This document shows positions 54,992-64,000 of a DNA stretch of 64,000 bases, piece after piece; within the stretch, counting starts at the first letter, position 1, and the number at the start of each line of letters is the position of its first letter. The notes under the pieces were generated by a model. It ran no database searches. It was not told the origin of the DNA and saw nothing but the letters and a program-made list of their open reading frames with translations. Both the position numbers and the translations under genes were made by a program. Origin of the DNA: G963665975 sp963665975 (lineage in GTDB: Bacteria; Bacteroidota; Rhodothermia; Rhodothermales; Bin80); the NCBI GenBank assembly GCA_963665975.1, contig OY762508.1, positions 1,302,001-1,366,000 of the forward strand. Reading direction: 5' to 3'.

Positions 54992-55579
54992 ATGATCATT
55001 CGGAACGTCCGTTTTGTGAAGGGCGCTGCGGCATGGGAGCACCTGCCGACGGACGGGCGATCTGAGTTGGCATTCGTTGGGCGGTCGAATGTTGGCAAAA
55101 GCTCGCTTCTCAACATGCTCGCGGGACGCAAGAGCCTTGCCCGTACCAGCAGGACGCCGGGCAAGACGCAAGAGTTCAACTGCTATCTCGTCAACGACCA
55201 CTTCTGGTTTGTGGATCTGCCTGGCTACGGATATGCACGCGTCATGCGGTCCAGGCGCAACGAGTGGACCAGACTGATTGTGCGCTACCTGACCGAACGG
55301 CAGTCCCTGCGAGCGATCTTTCATTTAGTGGACTCCCGCCATGCGCCAACGGAGCGCGATGAGGCGGTTATGGAGCTTTTGCGGGAGAGCGCCGCGCCAC
55401 ACATCATTGTCCTCACAAAGGCGGACAAATTGAGTGGCAATGAACGCACCAGGAGTATGGCAAGAGTGCAACGAATGCTGACCGGCCTTGCCATTGAAAC
55501 CCCCGTCGTTGTTACCTCGGCGAAGACAAAACGAGGGCGGGAAGACCTGTTGGCTTGGATCGGAGACTTGATTCCATGA
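54992..55579 (+). CDS. engB: Ribosome biogenesis GTP-binding protein EngB (YsxC/YihA)
   Basis: 195 residues, a small TRAFAC GTPase needed for 50S assembly. G1 'GRSNVGKSSLLNML', G3 'DLPGYGYA', G4 'LTKADKL' and the conserved 'RTSRTPGKTQEFNCY' switch are in place; the G2 Thr is in 'SRTPGKT'. ATG at 54992. Last gene before the long gap that precedes the second receptor cassette. Confidence 0.96.
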   Translation: MIIRNVRFVKGAAAWEHLPTDGRSELAFVGRSNVGKSSLLNMLAGRKSLARTSRTPGKTQEFNCYLVNDHFWFVDLPGYGYARVMRSRRNEWTRLIVRYLTERQSLRAIFHLVDSRHAPTERDEAVMELLRESAAPHIIVLTKADKLSGNERTRSMARVQRMLTGLAIETPVVVTSAKTKRGREDLLAWIGDLIP

Positions 55580-56180
55580 CGGGCGCCGTTTAGCGGGCGT
55601 TTTCGTCCCGGCCTGCTGCACAGACAACGAAGACAGGGCGACCATCCCAAGCCTGGTTCGCACCATGCACCCTGTCATGCCTCCCCGCTACTAGCCTATA
55701 CTGTGGTAAAGCATGCCTTGCCGTACTCTTCAACTGGTTCCGGGAAACGCAACCAACATGCACCGCATCGTGGCAATGCCAGACAAATCGGGGAATCGCT
55801 GCAGTGCCAGATCAAAGCGGTTGCCTGCGACGGGGTTGGGTAGCTGCAGAAGAACAGGAGCTCTCTCTATATATTAAGGAGGTGTAGGAGAAGACACCGG
55901 GCCAGGGATGAGCAGCCTGCAGAATGATGAACTTGCCGAAAATTTCTACCATTAATTTCCGCCTCACATGGCTGATGGTCCCATTTGCCAGCATGGCGCG
56001 GCGTCCGGGGGGCAAAAAAAGTTGACCTGTCAGGCCATGGGTATCAAGAAATGCCTCCTTCGCAAGAACAAATTCGGCGCCATGACCGCTTTTTCTGCCT
56101 GAAATGGAAGCATTTCTTGTGGATTCATTCGCCGAACAGGTTGCACGCCTCGTCTATTTGCTGCGAAGAATGTTACTGCC
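55580..56180. other. Long intergenic region, no gene recognised
   Basis: Just after engB, 'CGCC..GGCG' followed by TTTT (about 55587-55606) could be a weak terminator. A strong AAGGAGG near 55876-55882 has no suitable ORF behind it (only a 15-codon frame from 55908). Other open frames lack protein character. Nothing resembling a tRNA or known RNA was seen; a leader or small RNA remains possible. Confidence 0.35.
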
Positions 56181-56210
56181 TTGACAATTACAAATATTCC
56201 CGTCTATATT
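56181..56210 (+). promoter_or_regulatory. Sigma-70-like promoter upstream of the second receptor cassette
   Basis: TTGACA at 56181-56186 and TATATT at 56205-56210, spacer 18 bases, close to consensus. It would give an mRNA leader of about 190 bases before the ATG at 56404. The leader contains frames that look non-coding. Whether this phylum uses such boxes for the gene is not known from the sequence. Confidence 0.55.
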
Positions 56211-56403
56211 AATATTGAAATCGGATCCTCGACTCACATTATGTCGGAGGGGCTTCTATCGGGAATTTGCTACTGCCTTTCTTAAGCTCTGTCCGCAATC
56301 GCTGTCCTGGCGAGCGCGGTTCTCGTTTCGAGGATTTCTTCCGGGAATACCAAGAGGAATTCCTGTATCCAGCCACACAACACACTTTCATGGGAGGTTG
56401 AGT

Positions 56404-59400
56404 ATGCTACGCAAATGGAGTGCACTTGTGCTCGCGCTGCTAGCGGTGCCAGCAATGGCGATTGCCCAACACACTGGTAAAATCGCGGGGCAGGTAGTGG
56501 ACGCTTCCACCGGAGAAACTCTTCCGGGCGCGGCGGTGGTTATCGCCGGCACCACGCTGGGCACCGCAACCGACATTGATGGCAATTTCTACATCATCGG
56601 TGTTCCGGTAGGTGATTATAACGTGCAAGCCTCGTTCGTTGGTTTTCAGACGGTAACCCAGGATGGGGTTGAAGTGAGCGCTGGATACACCACGCAGTTG
56701 GATTTCTCTCTGTCGCCGGGCGTCGAGCTGGATGAGTTGGAGATTACGTATGAGCGGCCGCTGATCCAGAAGGACGCCATTGGCGTGCCAAAGATCGTCA
56801 ACGCTGAGGAGATCGTCAGCCTCCCGGTGCGTGGCGCCGCCAATGTGGCGAAGATTCAAGCCGGCGTTGTCAGCAAGGAGGGCTCTGGCACGCTCAACAT
56901 ACGAGGTGGCCGTGGATCTGAGGTGACCTACTACGTTGACGGCGTGAAATACGGATCCGGCGGGGTCACCGTGCCGCAGAGCGCTATCCAGTCTCAGGAA
57001 ATGGTGATCGGAAGCATCAATGCACGCTACGGTGATGCCATGTCCGGCATTATCAATATCACCACGAAGTCCGGGGGACCCAAGTTTTTTGGTTCGCTGG
57101 AGGGTCTGACCTCACAGCAATTGGATGAGTACGGATATAACCTGGGGTCGGCGACATTGGGAGGTCCCATTATCGCGGACAAGTTAAGCTTCTTCGTCTC
57201 GACCGAGTATGTTGCGCAAGATGACCGCAACCCACGGAGCATGCCGTGGGCGAGGGTTTCGGATCAGCTGTTGGATGACCTGCGAGGGGCCCCGGCAGGA
57301 TTCATGGTGACAGACAGCCTTGGAAATTCTTCGGTGGTGTCCATTCCGGCTGGAATGGCGGACGGAGTTCAGATGATAGTTGACAATAATGGCGACCCGG
57401 ACCTGTCCGGAGGCGGCATTACCTTCAGCGACGGCACCGTATTGGCGGTTGGTGCTGGAAGCTCGGTTGCGCTAAATCCAGTGTCACGCGCCGAGCAGCT
57501 AACCGCCGACGACTTTACTGACAGCTTCATCAAGCAGTCCACCAGTTCAGAGAACCTGTCCATCACCGGTAACCTGACGTGGAACGTATTCGAAAGTGGG
57601 CGTCTGCGCCTGGGTGGTAGCTACAACAATCAGAGGTGGGATGATCTCAGCAGTTTGAGAGCAATTTTTGCGCCTGAGACGCGTAGAGACGGCAAGCAAG
57701 CTAATTATCAGCTATACGCAACGTGGACGCAGTATCTGTCGAACTCCACATTCTACCAGTTGCAGGTAGACGCTTCGAACCTCACAAGGGAATACTCTGA
57801 TCCTCGCTTTGGCACCGGATGGGCGGATTTGCTTCGCTACGGAGATATCCAGGATCCTGTGCATTCCGCCCTCCGCGGCTACAAGAACGTTTCTATGGTC
57901 AGCGAGACGCGGACGGATGACCATGGCACTCCCGATGATCCCTCTGACGACACGGAGATCACCGTTCAGGTGCCGACGATTGTCGACCGGTACTCTGACG
58001 GCCTTGCGATTTCCAATGAAACGACGGCCGGTCTGGTTAGCCTCGTCGGCGGCAGTGGCAACGGGTACAACAAAACCCGCAATTCCAATTTCCGGTTACA
58101 GGCTACGGCCACGACGCAGTTGGGCATCAACCAGGTCGAGTTCGGCGCGGAATACGAGCAAAGAACGAACCGGTACTGGGATGTCAATGCTTCGCGTCTT
58201 GCGCGCTTCGTCGCAGACGGAGATCCCGAGCAGATTGCTTCCGACGCCACGGATCTGAATCCGGAGGGCTATAGCCGGTACGAAGATATCCCGACGTTCA
58301 TTCTGGACGATTATGTCGGTTATTACGGATACAACGTGCGGGGCACTGCGGAGGTCGATGAGGAGAATTTCGAAAAGTTCCTGTCCACCGACAAAGGCAA
58401 GCCCGACGCTGACTACAACATCGCGCCGTATCAGCCGATCTATTACGGTGGCTATGTGCAGAACAAGATTGAATTCCGCGACATCGTGCTGAATCTGGGT
58501 CTGCGCGTAGACGTCTTCGACAACAACCAGCGCGTATTCAAGGACAAGTTCGCGCGGCGTCCGATTGTCCGCGCCGGTGACGGAGGCTCGCATCCGGCTG
58601 GGATCGACAACGATTATGCCGTGTACTTCAGCGGAGACGATGTCGTCGGTTACCGCGACCTGGACGGCAATTTCTACGACACCGCCGGACAACCAACAGG
58701 CGCGGGAGATGTCCTGCTCAATGGTCTTGTGAGATTAAGCGATACGCAGATCACGCAAGACATGTTTACCGACTACGAGCCGCAGGTTACCTGGATGCCG
58801 CGGATTGGCGTCAGTTTCCCTGTGACCGACCAGGCGTTGTTCTTTGCGAGCTACGGCGTGGTAGCCCAGAGGCCGAGCGATCGGAATTTCGCGTCAATTA
58901 ATTCGCTTCAGGGCACCGGCGGCGCGAATAACAACAGTCTCAAGCCGGAGACGACAACGAAGTACGAACTCGGCTTTCGCCAGCGCGTAGGCGCCAGGAG
59001 CGCCCTGACGATCTCCGGGTTCTCCCATCAGATCAATAATCTGATCCAGATTCGCAACCTTCGTGAGGCCAGTCCAAGCGGCTACTCGCGATATGAGAAC
59101 GTGGACTTCGGCACCGTCAAGGGATTGGAGTTCGGGTATGACCTGCGGCGAACGAACGGGGTAGCTTTGAATGCCAACTACACGTTGTCCTTTGCCGACG
59201 GCACGGGCTCCGGAGACCGCACTGCCCGGTTCATTGTCTGGATTGACGAAACACCACCGAACTTCATCAGCCCGCTTAGCTTCGATCAGCGGCACAAGCT
59301 GAACATTTCGGCCGATTATCGTCTGGGTTCCGGTGAAGGACCCACGATCATGGGATCGAAGCTGCTTGAGAATTTCGGGTTCAATGTCCTGATGACTGCC

Positions 59401-59790
59401 GGTAGCGGGTTCCCATATACGGGCATCTTGTTTCCGTTGCCTGTAAACGCTGCTCGCGCGCCATTCCCCTCCGGAGGAATCAATAATGATCGCATGCCCT
59501 GGTCGAGTCGTATCGATCTGCGCATCGATCGCCGGTTCGTGTTGAGTAGTGGGACCAGCGTGACCGCGTTCCTGTGGGTCCAAAACCTGCTGAATACGAC
59601 GAATACCCAGGGAGTCTGGCGTTTCTCGGGCTTGCCTGATGATGATGGGTTCCTGGCCACCTCCGGTGGTCAGCAGTTCATCGAGAGTGCTGTGCCGGCT
59701 TCTCAGAGCATGTATCAGCACCGGAACCGCAGCTTGGGTAATGTAGGCCTTCCGCGTCTGACACGGATCGGCGTACGCCTGGACTTCTAA
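56404..59790 (+). CDS. TonB-dependent receptor with carboxypeptidase-regulatory-like domain (cassette 2)
   Basis: 1128 residues from ATG 56404, set by the GGGAGG site and the signal peptide ('LVLALLAVPAMAIAQ'); the open frame runs 63 codons further up without protein character. CarboxypepD_reg-like domain about 25-105 ('GKIAGQVVDASTGETLPGAA', 'IIGVPVGDYNVQASFVGF'), plug about 120-235 ('LNIRGGRGSEVTYYVDGVKY', 'NARYGDAMSGIINITTKSG') and a barrel ending 'RIGVRLDF'. It resembles the receptor at 22412 in domain order but is longer, with an extra segment after the plug. Followed after 57 bases by a giant secreted protein and then a PorV-like gene. Ligand unknown. Confidence 0.92.
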   Translation: MLRKWSALVLALLAVPAMAIAQHTGKIAGQVVDASTGETLPGAAVVIAGTTLGTATDIDGNFYIIGVPVGDYNVQASFVGFQTVTQDGVEVSAGYTTQLDFSLSPGVELDELEITYERPLIQKDAIGVPKIVNAEEIVSLPVRGAANVAKIQAGVVSKEGSGTLNIRGGRGSEVTYYVDGVKYGSGGVTVPQSAIQSQEMVIGSINARYGDAMSGIINITTKSGGPKFFGSLEGLTSQQLDEYGYNLGSATLGGPIIADKLSFFVSTEYVAQDDRNPRSMPWARVSDQLLDDLRGAPAGFMVTDSLGNSSVVSIPAGMADGVQMIVDNNGDPDLSGGGITFSDGTVLAVGAGSSVALNPVSRAEQLTADDFTDSFIKQSTSSENLSITGNLTWNVFESGRLRLGGSYNNQRWDDLSSLRAIFAPETRRDGKQANYQLYATWTQYLSNSTFYQLQVDASNLTREYSDPRFGTGWADLLRYGDIQDPVHSALRGYKNVSMVSETRTDDHGTPDDPSDDTEITVQVPTIVDRYSDGLAISNETTAGLVSLVGGSGNGYNKTRNSNFRLQATATTQLGINQVEFGAEYEQRTNRYWDVNASRLARFVADGDPEQIASDATDLNPEGYSRYEDIPTFILDDYVGYYGYNVRGTAEVDEENFEKFLSTDKGKPDADYNIAPYQPIYYGGYVQNKIEFRDIVLNLGLRVDVFDNNQRVFKDKFARRPIVRAGDGGSHPAGIDNDYAVYFSGDDVVGYRDLDGNFYDTAGQPTGAGDVLLNGLVRLSDTQITQDMFTDYEPQVTWMPRIGVSFPVTDQALFFASYGVVAQRPSDRNFASINSLQGTGGANNNSLKPETTTKYELGFRQRVGARSALTISGFSHQINNLIQIRNLREASPSGYSRYENVDFGTVKGLEFGYDLRRTNGVALNANYTLSFADGTGSGDRTARFIVWIDETPPNFISPLSFDQRHKLNISADYRLGSGEGPTIMGSKLLENFGFNVLMTAGSGFPYTGILFPLPVNAARAPFPSGGINNDRMPWSSRIDLRIDRRFVLSSGTSVTAFLWVQNLLNTTNTQGVWRFSGLPDDDGFLATSGGQQFIESAVPASQSMYQHRNRSLGNVGLPRLTRIGVRLDF

Positions 59791-59847
59791 GACCACCGGT
59801 CTGACGTGTAGCAAAGAAGATCCCCACACTTACTTGGAAGGATAACC

Positions 59848-62800
59848 ATGCGAATTCACACACCCGCTTTGTTCCTGCTCTTGGCGCTCCTGTTGGGAGT
59901 GGCTACCGAGGCGCGCGCTCAGGTTGGCAACTGCGAACCCGCGCTTGGTGAGGCTTACCTGGACATCAACAATGTCCGGGCGCGGCTTCTGAATAACGGC
60001 AACCTCTTTTGGCGAGGCGACCCCTTCGTATACGAGGTGCCCAAGGGGGGTGGCGCAAATGCCATCTTCACCTCGGGTATCTGGATTGGTGGCCAGGTCG
60101 GCGGCCAGCTCCGGGCAGCCGCTGCTCGATATGGAGCGTATCAGTTCTGGGGTGGCCCTCTGGACGATAGTGGCAATCCCCCGGCAGACTGTGCGCAGTA
60201 TGACCGTTTGTACAAGGTGTCTCGGGACGACATTTCCGAATACGACGCCTCCGGGGTTTCGTCGCCAGACTTGCGCGACTGGCCCACCGGACTGGGTGCG
60301 CCTACGCTTGCCCCTCCCGACAACGGCGTTGACGATGACGGCGATGGCACGGTAGACGAGGATGGTGAGCAGATCTTCGTGCTTGACCAGCCGGTCTCGC
60401 AGCGGCTGACCCGCACGATTGATCTCGCGGGCGGGGAGCGTCCTGCCATTCTCGGCGATCAGTCCATCTGGTGGATCATGAACGACCGGGGCAACGAACA
60501 CCTGGCTAGCGGTGCGGACACGCCGCCGATCGGCCTTGAAGTGCACGCCCTGGCCTTCGCCTTCAATGCCGGAGGCGACATCGGGAATGCGACGTTCTAC
60601 AAGTACGACCTGTTCTACAAGGGGGATGTGCCGCTGACCGATACCTATATCGGCCTCTTCTCTGATCCCGACCTGGGCAACTACCAGGACGACTGGGTAG
60701 GCAGTGACACGCTGCGGGGCATGGGCTTCGTCTGGAATTCGGATAACGAGGATGAAGGCAGCGACGGGTACGGCATTCCGCCGGCAGCGGGCTACGACTT
60801 CTTCCAGGGTCCGATTGTGCCATCGCCGGGTGATACCGCGCACGTCAGCGGGACGCCGGTTCCGGATTTCAAGAATCTGAAAATGACCCACTTCGTGTTT
60901 TACAACAACGGTGGCGGTGTAACCGAGGACCCTGGTAACGGGCAGGACTATTACAACTATCTGTCCGGCCGTTGGAAAGACGGCAAGCGGATCACGCTCG
61001 GAGGCAACGGGCGTGACTTTTCGGATATTCCCACCGACTTCATGTACCCCGGCGACCCGGGAAGCGGACCTGCTAGTTGCCAGTACTGGTCGGAATGTAA
61101 CTCCGACGATGCCGGCACGGCAATCGAAGCCGCTGACCGGCGGTTTGTGATGTCCTCGGGACCGTTCACAATCAACCCCAACGACTACCAGCAGGTCGTC
61201 TTTGGCATCGTTTGGGCGCGCGGAGAAAACAATTTCGACTCCGTGCAGAAGCTGAAGATCGCCGACGAGCTGGCGCAGGCGGCCTTCGATGTGAACTTTG
61301 ATATTCCGGGTCCGCCCAATGCCCCCAACGTGACGGCTACGCCGCTGGATGGGCGGGTCATCCTGGAGTGGACCAATGCGGCGAACGCCAACAATTATCT
61401 GGAAGGCTACCGCGTCGAGGATCCGTTCGCGCCTGTGGGCAACAACGAATACGTCTTCGAGGGGTACACCATCTACCAGTACGACAACGCACTGGACCAG
61501 GTTGGCAGCGTGATTGCCACCTATGATACGCCCAACGGCATCACCCGCGTCATTGACGGGATTCCCGGCGAGCCTACGATGGTAACGGCCAGGGGCACCG
61601 ATGCCGGCGTGCAGCCCTTCCATACGGTAGGAGGCCTGACGAACTACACGACGTACTACTTTGGCGTACAGGCATATGCCTACAACGACGTCTCGGCCCC
61701 GAAAATTTATCGTGGTCCTGTCGCCCGTATTGAGGTGACGCCGACCCGTTCGACCAAGGTGTTGTCGGACGCGGCGCTGGAGGCGGCAGCGAGTGCCGAG
61801 GCCGACCTGGAGGCAACCAAGGTGGGTATTGGTGACGGGGTGGTCTACGCCAGTGTCGTCAATCCCGGAATTGTGCAGGATGGCACCTACACCGTGGAAT
61901 TCTACGAGGCGGAGTTTGGCAAGCGTCCGGATGGCGCGATGCAGGAAGAGGGCGACATCATCGATCCGCTACCTGCTGCCGAGTTGCAGAAAGCAGCGGC
62001 CACGGCTGCGACCGTTGGCATCACCTATGATATCAAGCGGGATGGCACGGTGGTCTTCGACGGATCGGAGGGATCTTCGCCTGCGCCGCAGCGGCAGAAT
62101 ATCGTTCTTGTGGAAGGGTTGCAGTTTTCGGTACTTGGTCCGACGCCCGGGTTCAAGGATTTCCAGACGTCGGCCAATGCTGCCGGTCCGCTGGATCCTC
62201 CGGACTATGGAGCGTTTGGCTGGGCAGGCTTTCCGGATCCGAGAGGACTGGGAGCTCCGGAGCGAGGCCGGCAGCAGTCGACCAACAACTCCCGCTGGGG
62301 CTTCCATGCGGGCGGCGCCAGTTCCGGCTTGTTTGGTCCGAGATCAGATGGCTCCACATTCCTAGGTCGCTCTACCCGTGCGGGGTTGGATGTGATCGGC
62401 ATCACCGACTACGAGATGCGCTTTACGCAGCGCTGTGTGGATGGCGTGGACGGGGTGTTGGCGCCTGGAGACTGTCTGGCCTGGCTGAGATTCCAGGGTG
62501 GCGGTCTGGTCGAGGTGCCCTACGAGCTGTGGCAGACTGGGGTAAGCACGCCGGACGATCCGAGCGACGATATGCGTATGGTGCCTGTGCTGTTGGATGT
62601 GAACGTGGAAGGGGTCTACGACATCGGTGGAGACCATGCAGGCTCTTCCTCGGATGACGATCCGTTCACGGACTGGACGTACTGGATGCGTCCGGAGGAT
62701 GTCAGTCCGGGCGAGGCGGGGCATGATGCGTTCTTTAGAGGGGAGGGATCGGCTATTGAGGTGTTGGCGCGCACGGTGCTCGTTGTCCACAACGGGGGTT

Positions 62801-63267
62801 CGGCGCCGCCGTACAATCCTTCTCTGCCGGAAACCGGAACGGTCTTCCGTCTGGTGACCAACAAGCCGAATCAGCCGGGGGATGTGTTCACTATGTCCAC
62901 GGTCGGTATGGGAGCGCAGGAGCCGGATCAAGCCGCGAAAGTGGCGCGGCTGGACGACATCGGCATCGTGCCGAATCCGTACCGGGGCGCGTCGGAGTAC
63001 GAAGTGAGCCAGCTCTCAGACCAGGTGCGCTTCACGAATATGCCGGATGCGGCGACGATTCGCGTCTTCACGCTGAACGGGACGCTGATCAAGACGATTG
63101 AGAAGCAGTCTCCAGGTGTTGCGACGATTTCCTGGAACCTGACTACGGACCACAACCTTCCCATCGCCAGCGGCATGTACCTGATACACTTCGATGTCCC
63201 GAACGTGGGCACGAAAGTACACAAGTTCGCCGTGGTCAAAAAACGGATCCAGCTGAACGTCTACTAG
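59848..63267 (+). CDS. Giant secreted protein with FN3-like domain and T9SS-type C-terminus (cassette 2)
   Basis: 1139 residues, signal peptide to about 25 ('LFLLLALLLGVATEARAQ'), AAGGA ribosome-binding site. N-terminal part opens 'INNVRARLLNNGNLFWRGD' and contains an Asp-rich 'GVDDDGDGTVDEDGE' near 160. An FN3-like domain lies at about 490-630 ('VTATPLDGRVILEWTN' ... 'YYFGVQAYAYND'). The C-terminus has 'GIVPNPYRGASEYE' and 'SGMYLIHFDVP', the T9SS type A form, then a short 'KKRIQLNVY' tail. Same plan as the protein at 25282 but only distantly similar. No enzymatic motif. Likely cargo of the T9SS on the cell surface. Confidence 0.82.
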   Translation: MRIHTPALFLLLALLLGVATEARAQVGNCEPALGEAYLDINNVRARLLNNGNLFWRGDPFVYEVPKGGGANAIFTSGIWIGGQVGGQLRAAAARYGAYQFWGGPLDDSGNPPADCAQYDRLYKVSRDDISEYDASGVSSPDLRDWPTGLGAPTLAPPDNGVDDDGDGTVDEDGEQIFVLDQPVSQRLTRTIDLAGGERPAILGDQSIWWIMNDRGNEHLASGADTPPIGLEVHALAFAFNAGGDIGNATFYKYDLFYKGDVPLTDTYIGLFSDPDLGNYQDDWVGSDTLRGMGFVWNSDNEDEGSDGYGIPPAAGYDFFQGPIVPSPGDTAHVSGTPVPDFKNLKMTHFVFYNNGGGVTEDPGNGQDYYNYLSGRWKDGKRITLGGNGRDFSDIPTDFMYPGDPGSGPASCQYWSECNSDDAGTAIEAADRRFVMSSGPFTINPNDYQQVVFGIVWARGENNFDSVQKLKIADELAQAAFDVNFDIPGPPNAPNVTATPLDGRVILEWTNAANANNYLEGYRVEDPFAPVGNNEYVFEGYTIYQYDNALDQVGSVIATYDTPNGITRVIDGIPGEPTMVTARGTDAGVQPFHTVGGLTNYTTYYFGVQAYAYNDVSAPKIYRGPVARIEVTPTRSTKVLSDAALEAAASAEADLEATKVGIGDGVVYASVVNPGIVQDGTYTVEFYEAEFGKRPDGAMQEEGDIIDPLPAAELQKAAATAATVGITYDIKRDGTVVFDGSEGSSPAPQRQNIVLVEGLQFSVLGPTPGFKDFQTSANAAGPLDPPDYGAFGWAGFPDPRGLGAPERGRQQSTNNSRWGFHAGGASSGLFGPRSDGSTFLGRSTRAGLDVIGITDYEMRFTQRCVDGVDGVLAPGDCLAWLRFQGGGLVEVPYELWQTGVSTPDDPSDDMRMVPVLLDVNVEGVYDIGGDHAGSSSDDDPFTDWTYWMRPEDVSPGEAGHDAFFRGEGSAIEVLARTVLVVHNGGSAPPYNPSLPETGTVFRLVTNKPNQPGDVFTMSTVGMGAQEPDQAAKVARLDDIGIVPNPYRGASEYEVSQLSDQVRFTNMPDAATIRVFTLNGTLIKTIEKQSPGVATISWNLTTDHNLPIASGMYLIHFDVPNVGTKVHKFAVVKKRIQLNVY

Positions 63268-63337
63268 GCAGGCCCACCCTGTGAGTCCGTCACTACGGTC
63301 TTGACATTTTTCCTGCAAAGCAAGGAGGATCATTCAA

Positions 63338-64000
63338 ATGAACGCACACAAGTACACAGCCTGGTGCCTCGCGCTGCTTTTCATGCTAGGGTTCGCTGCT
63401 GCTCCGGTCTTCGCGCAAGGCAGCGGTGGTGCGGGTACGAACCAAGCGGACCAGAACCGCATCGGAACATCGGGCGCCGTGGAATTGCTGGTGCCCGTTA
63501 CGGCTCGGTATACGGCGCTGGGTAATGCCACCACGAGCAGTCTGGCCGACATGAACGGTCTGGAAGCCCTGTACGCCAACCCTGCAGGGTTGACGAACAA
63601 TACGGGAACTACCGCACTGTTCAGTCGCCTGAACTACGTCGCCGACATCGGGGTTAACTATTTCGGCATCGGTCAGCGGATCGGCGAAAATAACCTGGCC
63701 TTTACTATTACGGCCTGGGATTTCGGAGACATTCCGCGTCAGACCGAGCTTAACCCGGAGATTACGGACGTAACCTTCGACGTCTCCTTCATCACGGCAG
63801 GTCTGAGCTATGCACGTTCGCTTACAGACCGTATCGCCGCCGGCGTGACGTTCAAACTGGTCAACGAGACCATCGACGACATGACCGCCACTGGAGTCGC
63901 AGTCGACGCGGGCATGACCTACGTGGTCGGCGAAACCGGATTGCGGTTGGGTGTGGCGCTGAAGAATATCGGCAACGAACTTCAGTACCAGGGCACCGGA
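63338..64000 (+). CDS. PorV/PorQ-like outer-membrane beta-barrel, cut by window end (cassette 2)
   Basis: The first 221 codons are visible; the frame is open to the last base. ATG at 63338 after AAGGAGG. Signal peptide 'LALLFMLGFAAAPVFAQ', then 'VELLVPVTARYTALGNATTS' and 'LEALYANPAGLTN', the family opening (compare 'SIPVGARATGMGSAYVSF' and 'TAVFWNPAGLGN' in the gene at 29150), and alternating barrel strands. It closes the second receptor-cargo-barrel triplet. The remaining C-terminal part lies outside the window. Confidence 0.87.
   Translation, partial: MNAHKYTAWCLALLFMLGFAAAPVFAQGSGGAGTNQADQNRIGTSGAVELLVPVTARYTALGNATTSSLADMNGLEALYANPAGLTNNTGTTALFSRLNYVADIGVNYFGIGQRIGENNLAFTITAWDFGDIPRQTELNPEITDVTFDVSFITAGLSYARSLTDRIAAGVTFKLVNETIDDMTATGVAVDAGMTYVVGETGLRLGVALKNIGNELQYQGTG

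Noticed and set aside
56215..56403. 63-codon extension of the second TonB receptor
   Set aside because: Lies between promoter-like boxes and a clear ribosome-binding site; signal peptide starts at 56404.
1..64000. CRISPR array, tRNA or rRNA genes, replication origin
   Set aside because: No regularly spaced repeats, no tRNA T-loop patterns in gaps, no rRNA-like sequence and no DnaA-box cluster were noticed by eye; a computed scan could still find a divergent tRNA.

Overview
The window reads as chromosomal DNA of a Gram-negative Bacteroidota-type bacterium, most likely from the Rhodothermales/Balneolales side (Rhodothermota). The evidence is: C-terminal sorting domains of the type IX secretion system (T9SS, 'NYPNPF...DVLGRRV...SGVYFY' type) on at least five proteins; two PorV/PorQ-like beta-barrels; TonB-dependent receptors with an N-terminal carboxypeptidase-regulatory-like domain; lipid A (LpxH), MEP-pathway (IspG), Tat and Ccm genes; and a moderately high GC content. 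The species call is an inference. No tRNA, rRNA or CRISPR array was seen.

Layout. 0-4.6 kb: RND efflux adaptor plus pump. 5.2-8.3 kb (minus): PBP1A and an LpxH-type phosphoesterase. 8.5-12.5 kb (plus): two consecutive rhomboid proteases, ispG and a glycosyltransferase, convergent with a sulfatase. 14-20.3 kb is an accessory stretch: a frameshifted IS1380-type transposase stub, a coiled-coil membrane protein, a 43-residue ORF, an unrecognised 123-aa protein, a NucS/DUF91-like nuclease, then three copies (two intact, one decayed) of a secreted beta-propeller family. 20.8-30.2 kb: SurA/PpiC-like isomerase, TonB-dependent receptor, a giant secreted cargo-like protein and a PorV-like barrel in tight succession. 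30.4-30.9 kb: decayed DDE transposase on the minus strand. 31.1-34.4 kb: large subtilase with leucine-rich repeats, Ig-like repeats and a T9SS domain. 34.6-41 kb: extracellular alpha-glucan group (one glucan-binding-like T9SS protein, two GH13 enzymes). 41-46.4 kb: SGNH-hydrolase/TPR protein, VWA protein, rsmA, mgtE. 46.4-49.5 kb (minus): murB-ccmB-ccmC-ccmD-ccmE. 49.6-55.6 kb: housekeeping (prohibitin-like lipoprotein, MGMT-like protein, aroA, tatA, gatA, sucD, engB). 56.4-64 kb: a second receptor / cargo / PorV-like triplet, cut by the window end.

How the genes work together. The most striking pattern is the repeated three-gene cassette (TonB receptor, giant secreted protein with Asp-rich motifs and an FN3-like domain, PorV-family barrel), once behind a periplasmic chaperone gene and once behind its own promoter-like sequence. 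With the T9SS-tagged protease and amylases it points to a cell that invests heavily in surface and secreted proteins. Other points of note: a CcmE that carries Cys instead of the haem-binding His, in a ccm cluster without ccmA or ccmF; a sulfatase whose CxPSR signature lacks the Arg; and two different insertion-sequence remnants beside accessory genes.
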